DNA from: Paramecium pentaurelia
Taxonomy: Eukaryota > Ciliophora > Oligohymenophorea > Peniculida > Parameciidae
Length of the DNA: 64,000 bases
Assembly (NCBI GenBank): GCA_905183005.1
Contig: CAJJDO010000134.1
Span: 203,841-267,840 of the forward strand
Direction: 5' to 3'
Shown: positions 25,961 through 38,668 of the stretch, piece by piece
How the letters are laid out: every line of letters begins with the position of its first letter
Position numbering within the stretch: the first letter of the stretch is position 1
Made by a program: the position numbers and the translations under genes
Notes under the pieces: model-generated
What the model saw: only the letters and a program-made list of their open reading frames with translations
Told to the model about the DNA's origin: nothing
Database searches by the model: none

Positions 25961-27647
25961 TCATTTATTAAATAATTTTTCATAAAGATCTTTAAACTCT
26001 TTTTCTAAACCTGATGAAGTTAGTAATTTCTCTTCAATTTTAAATGGATCAAATATATGATGACTTAATTAAAGTGGTTAAAAACAATGTAATAATCTAA
26101 TTAACATTTTAAATAGTTTAGAGTTTTCTTCTTATGTAATTGGCTTATTCTTATAATGTGATAAAATGTGCATCAATATTTAACTATAAATTTCATTGTA
26201 TGTTTAACAAAACTTTTGATTATTTTCATCTTATTCAAGTGCCTCAATTATATTATTAAACTATTTTAAATAAACTTATATTTACCTTATTTTAATTTTC
26301 ATTCTTCTATTCAGAAATTAAGAATTTATCAAATTTCTCTTTAGTTTGATTATAAAATTATTTCTAATTCTCATAATTTTTCTTATAATTTTGAAGTATT
26401 GAATAATATTTATCACTTTTCTTAAATAACTCAAAATCAGAAGGAAGAATTTATATTGAGAACAAACTCTAATCTAGACATTATTAGAATTTACCTATCC
26501 TTTAAGGATTCCTTAATAGAATTTCAATTCATTCACCATGTACTTTATAGTAATTATCAAAAAACTTAATTATTACTCCCTAGAAAACATTACAGCATCA
26601 CGAAGTATTTATACATCTATGATTATCTATCTGATGAACTATAAAATATCTAAAATATAAATGAAATATTAATAAATATTTTCCACCTTATTTTCATTTT
26701 AAAGTGTTTATTTCATTATAATAGCTTTCTATTCACTTATTTAATCTAAAATTTCATTATTTTAAGGTATTATTAAATGTAATAGATTTTCTGCAAATAA
26801 TTCATCCCAAAACATTCTTTTATCAGGATTCACAACAAGCATTTTCTTCAATAAATCTATAATATCTCCAGGAATTTTCTTATTTTCTGGACATTCAAGA
26901 ACATCAATTTTTTATTCTTTATAATTTACTTATTTCAATATCTCTACTGGAAGTGAACCATATATCATATAATAAAATATTAATCCTAAAGACCAAATAT
27001 CTGCTTTAGATGAAAAATGACCAGTCCTAATTTCTGGTGCTGCATAATAAGGTGTTCCAACTCCTGATTGAAGAATAGTTTAATCAAGATCATCTAAAAA
27101 TTTAGAAAACCCAAAATCTCCTATTTTAGCAATTTTTTTTGAAAATAGAATATTTTCTGGTTTTAGATCTCTATGAATTATATTTTTATCTCTTAATTCT
27201 TTATATCCATTTACAACTTATTTAAAAATTTATAGTGCCTCCTCTTATGGAAGTGCCCCTTTTTCTAATTTTTTTTGAAGATTTCCCCCTTCACAAAACT
27301 CTAATATAAAACAACAATTATCATCATCCTCAATTACATCAATCATTCTAATTATATAAAAAAAACAATACTTTACGACATTAGGACTTTATAATTACTA
27401 TTAATTAACTTTCTCTCTATTTATATAATCTTATATAAAATTCTTTCGATTCTTTTTGTTTTAAAATTTCTTCTTATCAATAATCTTAATTGCAATTAAT
27501 TCATTCTTATTATCAAACATATGCCCTTTATAAACAGATGCAAAACTTCCCTTCAATATATGTATTTATTCAATTTTACTTATCCAAGCATTTGGTTTAA
27601 ATTTACTACGTATTTATTTTAAAGTACTTCGATACTTTAATCCTCAT
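25961..27647 (-). CDS. Ser/Thr protein kinase, ULK/ATG1-like
   Basis: ATG 27647, TGA 25961-25963, introns at 27606-27627 (22 nt) and 27348-27371 (24 nt); 546 residues with exact frame closure. Kinase motifs in order: LKGSFASVYKG, IAIKIIDKKKF, ILEFCEGGNL, HRDLKPENILF, IGDFGFSKFL, GVGTPYYAAPEI, ADIWSLGLIFY. The combination CEGGNL and GTPYYAAPE resembles ULK/Unc-51 kinases. The C-terminal 250 residues are helical and unassigned. Only 43 bp separates it from the Rab-like gene on the same strand. Confidence 0.8.
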
Positions 27648-28767
27648 TACTCATTCAAAATTAAAAATAATATTAATATAAATAAATATATTTTATCTGA
27701 ATTTTATAAATCATAATTTCATAAGACAATCAATTCGGTGATTGACTAATGATTTAAATTGCCTTGAGAAAGTTTCTATCAGAAAGGATGAAATATAAAT
27801 CTCTTGTTTAAAAAGAAGAAAGAATCAAAATAAAAAATGGTTGAAGCTTTTGTGACTTTTGGTTTCTAAAGAAAATATCATAATTTGATATCAGCCATAA
27901 GAATCAAATTACTCAATAATTAAACTGATGAATTATTTCAGATAAATTTCTTATATAATGGCATCATCACAAATAGGAGGAAATATTCGGATTGGTGAGG
28001 ATGAAACCAAAATTATTAAAAATAGAATCAATTACTTACAAGTAATGAAAAGAGGGGACTTTAATTTGGCGTTATGATAAATTAAAACTTGCCCAACAAC
28101 TATGGAAGCTATCCTTAGAAAATTGATAAATATAAATAAATTAAGGATAGGAAGAATAAAACTAAAAATTATTCCAAGAAAAAGGAATAAGAAGTGAACA
28201 TTTAGACAGCGATCCTCATCTTACAGATTTTGAGTCAAAAAAGTAGATGTCATTAGAAAACAGTATGTAAGCCTCATCAAGTTTTGTGAATTGAGTCAAA
28301 TTAAGAAAAGAATAACAATATACCTAAGTAGAATTTCATAATATTTTCAAAATATTTATTAATATAAATGGTTTTTATTTCTTCAATAATTTACTCCTTT
28401 TCTAAATTGCAGAATAACTTTTCTATATGATTATTAATATTAATTGCTAAAATTTGCTTATACATATTGAATATTTCATTTATTTTTATTATTCAATATA
28501 TTTTTTATCCACTAATTTATTATAAGTAATTTATACATTTTCTCAAATATTAAGTTGTCATCTTAAATCTATATTTTCATAATATCCCATTATCCCACTT
28601 TTTCTCCATCTTAAAATGATCCTATGTATGTAATTAGGTTATACCTAAATATTTAAATTGAAACTTACATAAAAAAATTATCGCTCAGTAATGTCCATTT
28701 ACCATGTTTTTAACAATTTTTATTATATAATCCTCCACCTCTAATTTATTTATATTACTTATAAAAA
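27648..28767. other. Stretch without a resolved gene
   Basis: Two plus-strand ATGs open short frames: 27837-27998 (54 codons, MVEAFVTFGFQRKYHN) and one at 27959 beginning MASSQIGGNIRIGEDETK. Between 28040 and 28240 other frames give protein-like pieces (LIWRYDKLKLAQQLWKL). I could not connect them with valid introns; this may be a small multi-exon gene or a decayed one. From 28330 to 28690 nothing is seen. Confidence 0.4.
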
Positions 28768-29855
28768 ATGTACATTTAAATGCCTTAAAAGTAACTATCC
28801 CATCTTCCAACCTTTTTATTATTTAAGTATTCCCCTTTATAAGTATTTTGACAAAAACTATAATATTATACTTAATTTAGATACTTCAAGAATCTAAAAT
28901 ATCTATAAATAAAATAGGGATTTTAGTAGAATAAAAGGAATTTTGTAATTCTGTAGTTTTTAATAAGCAAGGATCAATTATGGTATCTACTTGTGATAGT
29001 TAGATAAAAATATGGGAATTTTAAAGAGGAGTACTTAAATTAGTTTACTCTTTATAAGGTCATGAAAAATTTGTGCAAATCTTATATATTAGGAATTTGA
29101 ATACTTATTTAATTTCATGTTCAGATTAGATTATAAAATTATGGAAATTATTTAATAATTGGTAATGTTTAGAAACTATTAGCCTAGGATAAGTTAATAT
29201 GACTTGTATTGTAACAGATTCAACAGAGAAATTAATAATATTCGGAAGCGCTGATAATTCGATTTAAACTTGGCAGCTTAATCAAAATAATAATTTAAGC
29301 AAAACATGTAGTCTTATGAAACATAGCCGATAAGTTAATTTATTAAGTCTAAATTAATCAGAAACTCTTTTAGTATCTTGTGGAGTATCTTGTCCACAAG
29401 ACAGGGATTAAATTATAGTATGGGAAAGAACGAAAAGTTAAGAAAATCCCTTTCAATTCAAATACTTTGTTAGATAAAATTTAGATATAAAAGGACCCTA
29501 AATTAAATTTATAAATAATGAACAATTTGTTTTAATTAGTAGTGATAATAATAAAGTATTATTGTTTGAAGATTGTAAAGGAGAATTAATACAAAATTTT
29601 GGAAAGGATGTTGAGTTATCCACTATAGGTAATTCTGAACGTTTATTTCCAATTTAATACAATATTTAGAAGAAATTATTATATTTCAAGATCAAATCTT
29701 GTATCTATATCTTAGATAGTAATTTATAATTATAATCATTTTTAAAATCAAATGGAGAGAATATTTAAGGATGTGTGACATATGATGGGAAGTATTTAGT
29801 TTATTGGGATGGTAAAAATAAAGGATATTCAATATTTGAAATTTCATATCTTTGA
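28768..29855 (+). CDS. WD40-repeat protein of a large Paramecium-type family, short N-terminus
   Basis: The frame from about 28881 to TGA 29853-29855 is solid: EFCNSVVFNKQGSIMVSTCD with SQIKIWEF, then ISCSDQIIKLWKLF, then IIFGSADNSIQTWQL, then LLVSCG...QIIVWER, and a final CVTYDGKYLVYWDG block. This matches the general layout of an expanded ciliate WD40 family whose members normally carry a longer N-terminal region. Here only a short leader fits: ATG 28768 with a 38-nt intron at 28843-28880. The start is uncertain and the gene may be 5' truncated. Confidence 0.65.
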
Positions 29856-30323
29856 CCCCTTATATATATAAATCATATATACTAAAAACACACAATCATA
29901 TAAAAAATGATCTTATTCTGATCTTTATTTTTGATAATAAATGATATATTTATTCGTAATAAGAAAGTTAAATTTAAATATTATTTTTTATAATCTTATT
30001 TACTTTTCAAAATTATTCTAGAATTGATGATGTAAATAAAATATTCTCTTAATTTGATAACTAATTAATCATCATTTATATAAGTATATTTAATTTTCAT
30101 AATAATTATAAATTAGTTGTACAATATTTCTTTTATATAATTATTAATATATATATATATCCTCTTATTAACAGATGATAAAAACAAAGTATAATTTATT
30201 GGAATACTATTATTAAATAATTATACTTAAAATTTAAATTAAAAAAAGTAATAATGGAGAGGTATTCATGTTGTGTGTTATTTTAATAAAAAAGATTTAA
30301 TTTATTTTGAAATATTCAAGAAG
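29856..30323. other. Intergenic, AT-rich
   Basis: About 470 bp, no coding supported. It includes a short TA microsatellite near 30150 and the promoter region of the ribosomal protein gene. Confidence 0.6.
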
Positions 30324-30820
30324 ATGACATTCATAGTAAAAACCAGGAAGGTACTCTTAAACAAACTTTTGAACAGAAGACAATTAGTAAAGTGATCAAT
30401 TAACTTTAGAGTGTTGAATTACTTCATCCAAATAAGCCAACTCCTTCATAAGAATCAGTTGTTAAGGAATTAGCAAGCAAATACAAGGCAGATGAAAGAA
30501 ATGTTGTAGTCTATGGTCTTAAAACAACATTTGGAGGTAATAGAACAACTGGATTTGCTTTGATCTACGATACATAATAGTATTGAGTTTACAATTAATA
30601 TAGATATCTTCTTAAATTTGAACCAAAATTCAGATTGAGAAGAAGAGGTATCATTCCAAAGAGAGATGGTAGCAGAAAAGGATGGAAAGAAGTCAAGTCT
30701 AAGTTAAAGAAAACCAGAGGTTCTGAAAAAACAAAGATTTACATTTCAAGAAAGACAGATAAGAGAGAAGTCATCAGAGCTTAAAAGGAAACTTACCTTA
30801 AAGGTTTTGTTGGAAAATGA
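30324..30820 (+). CDS. RPS24: 40S ribosomal protein S24e
   Basis: ATG 30324, TGA 30818-30820, introns at 30387-30409 (23 nt) and 30580-30603 (24 nt); 149 residues. The S24e signature is clear: TRKVLLNKLLNRRQL, VELLHPNKPTPSQE, VVVYGLKTTFGGNRTTGFAL, IYDTQQYLLKFEPKFRL and RRRGII. A basic C-terminal extension follows (RKTDKREVIRAQ). Component of the small ribosomal subunit. Base composition is less AT-rich than its neighbours, as usual for a highly expressed gene. Confidence 0.95.
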
Positions 30821-30895
30821 GTGCATTTATACCACATTTAATAGTACATTATAAATAAATATAAATATTATTTTATATTGTTATTTAATTAATCT

Positions 30896-33800
30896 TCATT
30901 TAAACTTTTCTTATTCTAATCCTAACTTCTCTGTTGTACTATGATAATTAATGATACGAATTAGTTTTTCAAATAGATTTGGCAATTTATCATTAAAATG
31001 ATCTTTAAACTTATTCATATTCTCTTATTTTTAAAGAAGCATAATCTTTTCAGGACCAATAGCATTTTTAATATAAACCTCAAAGTTTTCTAATTTATCA
31101 GTCTTATCTTCATTTTCAATGATTTCAACATTAGGAAATAATTCTTTGAGAAGATTTGTTACATATTCTGTTTTTTCAATAAAATCTTTCTCTTAATGTC
31201 TAGTTGTTTATTGATGTTTATCACAATTTTAACATCTTGTAATATTGATATAGAATTTGCCTAGATTCCAACTATCAGGAACTTAAGGTAAACTCAAAGT
31301 TTCCAATTCTGTTTCTGGATCCATTTCAAGTGGCTAATATAATTAATAATAATATTATTACAGGAATTTCTTCAAGTATTTTCTTAGAAGTTTATATCAC
31401 AATTCTTATTTATTTATCTTATATATTAAATTTGACTATTTTTTCATTTTCTTATAATTCTACTTCATGACTTAATGTTATTTCACTTTATTCACTCAAT
31501 AATAAAGAATTTGTCTCTGTTTTGATTTCATTTATTTATGAATCATTAGAAAAAATAAAACTTATCTTTCTTTAATTGCTTAAATTTAATGTACCTACAA
31601 ATGCTGCTGGTAAATATTCAAGAGGGAAGGTTTATACAGATTCATTTTTTTATTTGACTTCTAATTGAATTTCTTATTCATTTTTTATTATTGAAATTTC
31701 TGTAATTTCAACAGCATTTGATAATTCAACTTCTTATTCTTCTGTACCTGTTGATTTTATGATTATTTCTTTATAAGTATATCTATATGATTCAATTATT
31801 TATGGTGGTTATGGTTCACCTTTTTCTTAATCTTTCCTCTTCTTTAAATCACCTCTAGGCATAATACATTCTCTTAAAACAATCAGAAAGTGATCATAAT
31901 GAATATATTGTTCTTTATCACTTGTATAGATGACTTCCATTAATTCACATAAATCATGTAATTCTTCAAATGTTACTCTTAATAATCCTACAAATTATAT
32001 ATATTTAAGAAATTGTTTATAAGGCATCATATAATATGGAGATAATTAAATTTTAGGTTTGATTATTTTATGAAATTTAGTAGGAGGTTATTCATCATTT
32101 CTTGGTGGTTATAATAATTATAATCCTAAACTAATATAATCATAATTTTCAATAAATGGACTTAATAATCTTTTATAATTGAAATTAGTATATAAAAACT
32201 TTTTGAGTTTATCTACTGAATATTTTCTACTCCATTAAGGTTACTCTTAAATTTCTTCCGGTTTAGTTTCTTCAGTTTTTGTTTAAGTATTTGCTAACTC
32301 ATATTAATTAACTAATCCAGCTGGAATAGTTCTATTATTAATAATTACTGCTTATGTTGGAGGAGGAGATTTAGATCTACTTCCTGATTTTGGAGGAGAT
32401 TATTCATGTTGTTAAATTAAAAAGAATATTAAATCTCCTGCAGATAAATAAGATATATTTTCTTTCTTCTATCCATATCTTCTACTCATTTTCTTAACTC
32501 CATTATATTTTTATTAAAATGTCTAATATACTTCTTTAAATATATTGATTCTTTATAAATTCTCTGTAATTACTAAACAATCTTTTAATACTAAATGATG
32601 AGTTGTGTATTTTCCAAATGATAATTAAGCTTCTGGGAAAATTAATGATGTTGAAATTGAAACTTAATCATCTCTAACTCCATTTAAACATAAACCCATA
32701 TCCATATATTAACCAGATTCATTTAAAATAAGTGCTAATAATTAAAATTCTCCTAATTTTATTGGTAATTAAGATGTAACTGTTAATGGATTTTATTATT
32801 TAGTATTTTTTGGATGATTATTAGGAATAAATGTACTATATACTTATTTGCTATCTAAATAAACACCCATTTCTAAAAGTTTTTTATTTTCAGTACTAAT
32901 TTTTAATATAGGAAGCATTTCTTTAGAATTAGTTCTATCAATTTTAACCCAAAAACATATTGTAAGATGTCCTTTAGATCTACTAAAATCAATATCTGAA
33001 AATTTCAATTATATTTCTTCATTTGTAGAATCTTTAGAAAATACCTTATCTTCAACAAAGATTTGTTAAAATGTATTATTTCTATGTAATGGAATTTAAG
33101 CTTATTTTGGAATTATTTTAATGTCTTTACTTTAATTCTAAAGAGCTTCTTCTAAAATTTCTATTTTGTCTAAACATTTTTATAATTCCTCATCAAGTTA
33201 AAGATTCTTTTTTTCCAATCCTTTGATTTATGTTAAATATATATCTTATTATTATTCTGATCTTTCTTTAAATTAATTATATTAAGTGTCATTATGTTTC
33301 TTATCCATTTCTAATTTAGCAAATTTATCTTTCCATTCTTTAAGTTCTTCAATTGTTTTATTTAATTAAATTTGTAATTCATTGTTTTATTTTTCTAATT
33401 AAACTTTTTCTTCATAAACTGTATTAATTTAACTAGCTATATCTTTTAATTCATCATAGTTTTTTTTTGATTCTAAATCTAATTTTAATTTTTCAATTTC
33501 AGTATTTAATAATTAAACTTCAGTTTTATCATTTTAAATATCTTCTATTTTTTATAATAATTATTATTTCTCCTTTTAAAATTCAATAATTTATTATTCA
33601 TATTAAGAAATTATTTTCTTTAATTCTTAAATTTATTATTCCAATTCTAATTTTTCATTCTACAATTATTAAATTTATTTTGAATAATTTTCATTATCAT
33701 TCATTAACTTTTTTAATTTATCAGATAAATCTTTATCTTAATCTTAAAATTCTTATAATTTATCATGCAATTTCTTTATTTCTTCATCTTTACCTTCAAT

Positions 33801-35678
33801 AATCTTCTATTATTATTAGATTTCCTTTTAATGTTAGATTTTTAAATCTTCAATATCTTATTTTAATTTATTAATTTCAGAATATAATGAAAATGTTTTT
33901 TTAATTTCTTCATCTAATTATTATCTAAATTAATCTGAACTTTAATTAGCTTATGCAATTTATTCATTTAATCTATCCAATTTTCTATCTTAATCTTATT
34001 TTTCCCATTTTAAACCTTCCAATTCTTTTTTCATTTAAAATGCTTATTATTTAAGATCAGATATTTCATTATTTTATTCACCAATTTTATCCATTAACTA
34101 AGTACGTTCTTTAGATATTTCTTCATTTTATTATTCTGCATATTCTAAATCTTAATCTTTTTCTTAAACTTCCTAATTCAATCTAAGTATTTCAATAGAA
34201 TTTGCTTATAAAGTTTATAACTATCTTTCATTTAATTCTGATAATTCTTTTATTTTAGCTACTGCCTATTCTACTTCATGTTCTTTCTATTAAACTAATA
34301 AATCAACTTATTATAATTGTATTTCTAATTAATTCAAATCTCTTTTATATTAAACACTTTATTTTTCTAATTCTTTATATTTCTTTTACCATCCTTTTTC
34401 TAATTCTTCTTTTTCTTATCTAGCTACATCATCAAAATTCTTTAATTAAGTTTCTAATAAATTAAGTTTATTCTATAATAATAATATTAATAATAATTTA
34501 CATTTAATAATTTATTTTTTTTTTCTTATTCTTCTATTTCTTCTACTCTTTATTAAATTACTTTCTTTTATTTTGCAATTTCATCTTATAAATTTTATAC
34601 TTTATTAACTCTAGTATCTAATAATTCAGCATGTAATTATTTTGATCTTCTTTATTCTTCTTCTAATTTTTCTGTTTTATTTCTCATCTCTTATTATAAA
34701 AATGCACTTTCACTATCTAATCGTTATAATTTCTTTTATAATTATTAAATTTATGTTTCTTTTTCTTTCAATGTTTCTTCCAATTTAGTAATTCTAATTT
34801 TAAATTATTCATCATGTGTATTACATTTTCTTTACCAATCTTATACTTCTAATTATTTCTCTCTTAATCTTCTATTTATTTATTCTAATGATTCATTTGA
34901 CATTTATAATTTATGTAATGCATCATGAAGATCATTTTCAATACCTTACATTTTTAATAATTTTTCATATATTTCCTAATATTTAGATTACCAATCATCT
35001 CTTTACATTCCTAACATTTCTATTTCCTCTCTCATTTATAATTAATCCTTCTCTAATTCATTTTTTAATTATTATAAAGATAATAATTTTGATATCAAAC
35101 CTTCACTATTATAATTCTTAACCATCCAAATAACATTCTCCAATTCATCCTTAGCTTTTATTGTTAATTATTCACTGGCTTCCTTAAATTGTTAAATAAA
35201 CATATCTTACCAATTTAGAAATAAGATGTTTAACTTATATTTCAAAGTGACAATGATGATTGGGTCCTAATAGAGATTTAATCCCTATTATTGAATCTAA
35301 TTAAACCAAACTAAGACTTTCTTCTTTCTTAGCATTCACTTATTTTGATTCATTACTTTAATTATTTACAAATACTACTTCTATTTATCTCTTGTACGTA
35401 TTTAAGGAAATGAAGTACCCATTATTTAAGATCTCTAATAGAATCCTCCTCCAGATGTTTCTTTGGATGTTTTTAGAAAGTTTTGTGATTGAGGTTTCAA
35501 ATTGAATGATTTAAGAGATTGACCACCACTTTTGATTTGACGCTCTTTTATATATAATTGAATAGTTACTATTTCTTCTTTAAGAATCTTGACTAGGGGA
35601 TATACTTCTCTCACCGTATTTCCTACTTAAAGAATCTACTTGCCCTGATATTTAATCTAATCTTTCTTATGTATTCAT
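30896..35678 (-). CDS. Long coiled-coil protein with C-terminal SelW-like (Rdx) module
   Basis: About 1,570 residues. TGA 30896-30898. Introns at 35356-35378 (23 nt, AAAG end) and 35183-35210 (28 nt) link three well-formed frames. The first 30 codons do not connect cleanly to the ATG at 35678, so the start is provisional. Order: basic/Gly-rich N-terminus (YQGKQILQVGNTVREVY, SGGGFYQRSQ), coiled coil for about 650 residues, a beta-rich central part with Pro/Ser linker (SGSRSKSPPPTQ), then a C-terminal thioredoxin-like module. The module reads FYINITRCQNCDKHQQTTRH, then LLKELFPNVEII and ENFEVYI, which is the strand-CxxC-helix-strand order of Rdx proteins. Similar module in the gene at 37697-38612. 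A ciliary or cytoskeletal role is a guess. Confidence 0.75.
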
Positions 35679-35831
35679 TATTAATAAAAATAAAACTGTA
35701 TTTTTGTTTATGTAAATAAAGAAAAGATTATTGCAAAATAATTCATGATTAACATATATAAATTAAAATATATTAAACCTAATTAAATGTAAGGGATTCT
35801 GATACAACAATAATAATTCACATAGTAATTA

Positions 35832-36795
35832 ATGAGGATCATTTCAAAAGAGTTTGAGCCATCTGAAGGACTTGAATTAGAATTGAAACATGTAATGGAG
35901 TCTTTCTTTATAGAAATTAAACAACTAGAATATGAAATGAAAGAATCTATAGGTAAGTATTGTAATAATTGTGCAAAGTACAAGTAAAATAGCTAATCAT
36001 ACTAGATAATCAAATATTGATGAATTTCACGATGTATAGCATGATTAATGGAAACACCGTTATGATGAACTCAATACCGAGTTTCTTATCCTCAAAGCAT
36101 GCAATCAACAAATTGAATTATAGAAATCAGAACTCTAATAGAAGTTAATAGATTAACGGACTAAATATGAAGAATTAAATAGATAAAAAAAAGAAGACAA
36201 AGATAATTATCGTCAATAATATGAAGCTCTAAAAAAGAAAGCTTAAGATAAAATTCATAGATTAAAAGATAAGCTAGTACTCTTTTAAACATAACTATAA
36301 ACTTATGCAATAGAAAGTGAACATCTTAGAATTATAGCATCAGAAGGCAAAATTAATACTCCTCAAATATCCTCAGCCATTAAATTCAAATTAAAATCTA
36401 TACTAAAAGAAGTACATTCTTTACGCAATTTATCAAACACACTCCTATTAGAAAATTCGAAAATTATTTTATAAGCTAAAGAATAATTATAATTCCTTAA
36501 TTTCAAAAAAGATATTCAAGGCACAATCATAAGAAGAAATAATACTCCTCCAGAACCTGCAAAAATTAAGTAATATTATTCTCAAAGTCAATCTATACAA
36601 AATAGTCCAGATCGAAAACTCAAAACAGAAAAACCAAATATGATAAGAAAATTAAATGTTACTAGATCATCTATAAGTAAAAATTTATTAGCAGAATTTG
36701 ATGCATCTGCTCAAATTACTAAATTTATTAAACAATACTATAATGCTGATTAATAATTAAGAAATAGCACAGGATTTCATACAAAATTGTTTTGA
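35832..36795 (+). CDS. Coiled-coil protein, unknown
   Basis: ATG 35832, TGA 36793-36795, one 22-nt intron at 35957-35978 (GTATTG...CAAAG); 313 residues with exact frame closure. Almost entirely charged coiled coil (for example RTKYEELNRQKKEDK, DKIHRLKDKLVLFQ) followed by a Ser/Pro/Arg-rich stretch (NNTPPEPAKIKQYY) and a short helical end. Divergent from the long coiled-coil gene, with about 150 bp between the two starts, which suggests a shared promoter region. No family recognised. Confidence 0.8.
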
Positions 36796-36831
36796 TAATT
36801 AAATTAAGATTACATACTGTAATTATAAAAC

Positions 36832-37616
36832 TCATTACTTTATCCAATATTATCTCACTCCTTCAAAATGTTTCACTGTTATATCCTATATTTTTATCTA
36901 TTATGCCTCTCCATTTACGTAATTCTAACAACTTATCAACCCTGTTAAATTATTAAATTTCAACAAGTATAATTATGTTTTTAAACTTAAAGAAGATACT
37001 TGTTTCACTCTTTCTTCATTAAAGAATTCATCACATCCTAATATTGCACATAATTTAGTTAACTCGTTTTCTTTAAATGTTTTAGTTACTTCATTTTCTG
37101 ATTAGACATCTAAAAATATTAATTCTATTATAATCATTTACTTAAAATTGATTCTGATTATTGATTTTTCATTATCAAAAAATGACCAATATTCTCATTA
37201 TTCTTATTACTACTATAAATCAAACCAAATAACTAATGTTTACAATTTTTTAATTGTTTAAAATATTCATCAATTAATGATTAAGCTATTTTTATAGTGA
37301 ATATTTATTTCTATTCTGGAATATCCTTAATCTCCTTTAAATTATTTTCAATTTTTTAGATTGCTTCATAATATTCATCCTATGAGTTAAATTCTCCTTC
37401 ATCCTATATCTTTTTTACTTCTTAATTAATATTATCATCTTCCAAAAATTTAGCAAGTTTTAAATATTTCTCATTATATAATTTAAAGAGATTTTAGAAA
37501 GAGGGATAACTATAAAAAGCTTCCCTTAGTTGAGCATCATTATTTGAACACTTTTATATAAATAATACTCTTACATCTCCAAGTGCAATATTTTAACAAA
37601 TCTCTTCGTCTGCCAT
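36832..37616 (-). CDS. Hypothetical acidic protein
   Basis: ATG 37616, TGA 36832-36834, 32-nt intron at 37110-37141 (ends TTTTTAG); 250 residues. Starts MADEEICQNIALGDVRV. Mostly helical and acidic in the first half (NINQEVKKIQDEGEFNSQDE), with a beta-type second half (LYLLKFNNLTGLISCQNYV). No signal peptide, no membrane segment, no recognised motif. Convergent with the preceding plus-strand gene, 36 bp between stop codons. Confidence 0.75.
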
Positions 37617-37696
37617 ATATATTTAATTATAATTAATTACTATAACTATTTAAATATTCTAAAACATCTAGAAATAAATAAATTAAATAATAAAAA

Positions 37697-38612
37697 ATGC
37701 AACCTCCTGAAGAAGTATCCATTTAATTCATCACTAGAAACCAAAAGAAGAAGGAGAAGAAAAGCCAAAAGAAGAATAGTAACAGTAGTAACAATCCAAA
37801 CAGTAAGAAAAGCCTCCTGCCAAGAATTATTTAGATTTATCTAATAAACCAATTCCACCAGATACAACTGTGATTCATTTTGAAGTTTGCATTAATTGCT
37901 AAAAATCACATTCGTTTTGTACATAACATGATGAACTTAGATATGCAAAATTATATCATGAGTTTAAAGAAGGTAACTTATGTTATTATATTATTATCTA
38001 GCTGTTGAAGCTGCTATTCCAAATTCATTTTGTGTAGTTAACCATTCAATTTAGAAACCATCTATTGGAGCATTTGAAATCACTCATTAAAGTAATAAAT
38101 TCATTTATAAAGTAGATAAAATAATATATTCTAAAAAGAATTCTGGTTTATTTCCATGTGTTGCACCTACAGTAGAAAGAATTAAAAGATTTCTTGATGA
38201 TCTAAAAAATGGTAAAGATGTTAAAGGTTATGCTACAACCAAAGAAAAGAAATAAGAGAAACCTATTGAAAAAAAATCAAAACCAACATTTTAAGCTTAT
38301 ATTAAAATGAAAGAAGAAGAATTTGCAAGATAAGAAGCTATTAGAGAAGAAAATGAAAGAAAAAGAAAAGAATAAGAAGAGAAAGAAGAAAAAGAAAGAT
38401 AAGAAAGAGAAAGAATAGAAGCAGAAAATAAGAGAATTGCAGAAGAAGAAGCTGCTAAGAAAGCTGAAGAAGATAGATTAAAAAAAGAAGAAGAAGATAA
38501 AATTAAAGCTGAAGAAGAAAAAAAGAAAGCTGAAGAAGCTGCAAATAATCAATAAAATTAGGAAGGTGAAAAACCTCAAGAATAAGCTTAAGGTGAAAAA
38601 CCAGCCTAATGA
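37697..38612 (+). CDS. SelW-like (Rdx) thioredoxin-fold protein with charged coiled-coil tail
   Basis: ATG 37697, TGA 38610-38612, introns at 37715-37737 (23 nt) and 37973-38001 (29 nt); 287 residues. After a Pro/Glu/Gln-rich leader, the Rdx domain reads TVIHFEVCINCQKSHSFCTQ, then YHEFKEAVEAAIPNS, then KPSIGAFEI, then IYSKKNSGLFPCVAPTVERI. The GAFEI and SK..G.FP motifs are those of selenoprotein W/Rdx proteins. The CxxC pair uses Cys, not Sec, at both ends. The last 120 residues are an E/K/R/A-rich single helix. Redox or structural function cannot be decided from sequence. Confidence 0.75.
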
Positions 38613-38668
38613 ATTATTAAAATAGATAAATAATAAGATATATTTATGTATTTTTTATAATACTCATA

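Noticed and set aside
28843..28880. Alternative upstream start of the WD40 gene (ATG at about 28692 with a 31-nt intron)
   Set aside because: That model would splice out EFCNSVVF, which is clearly part of a WD40 strand.
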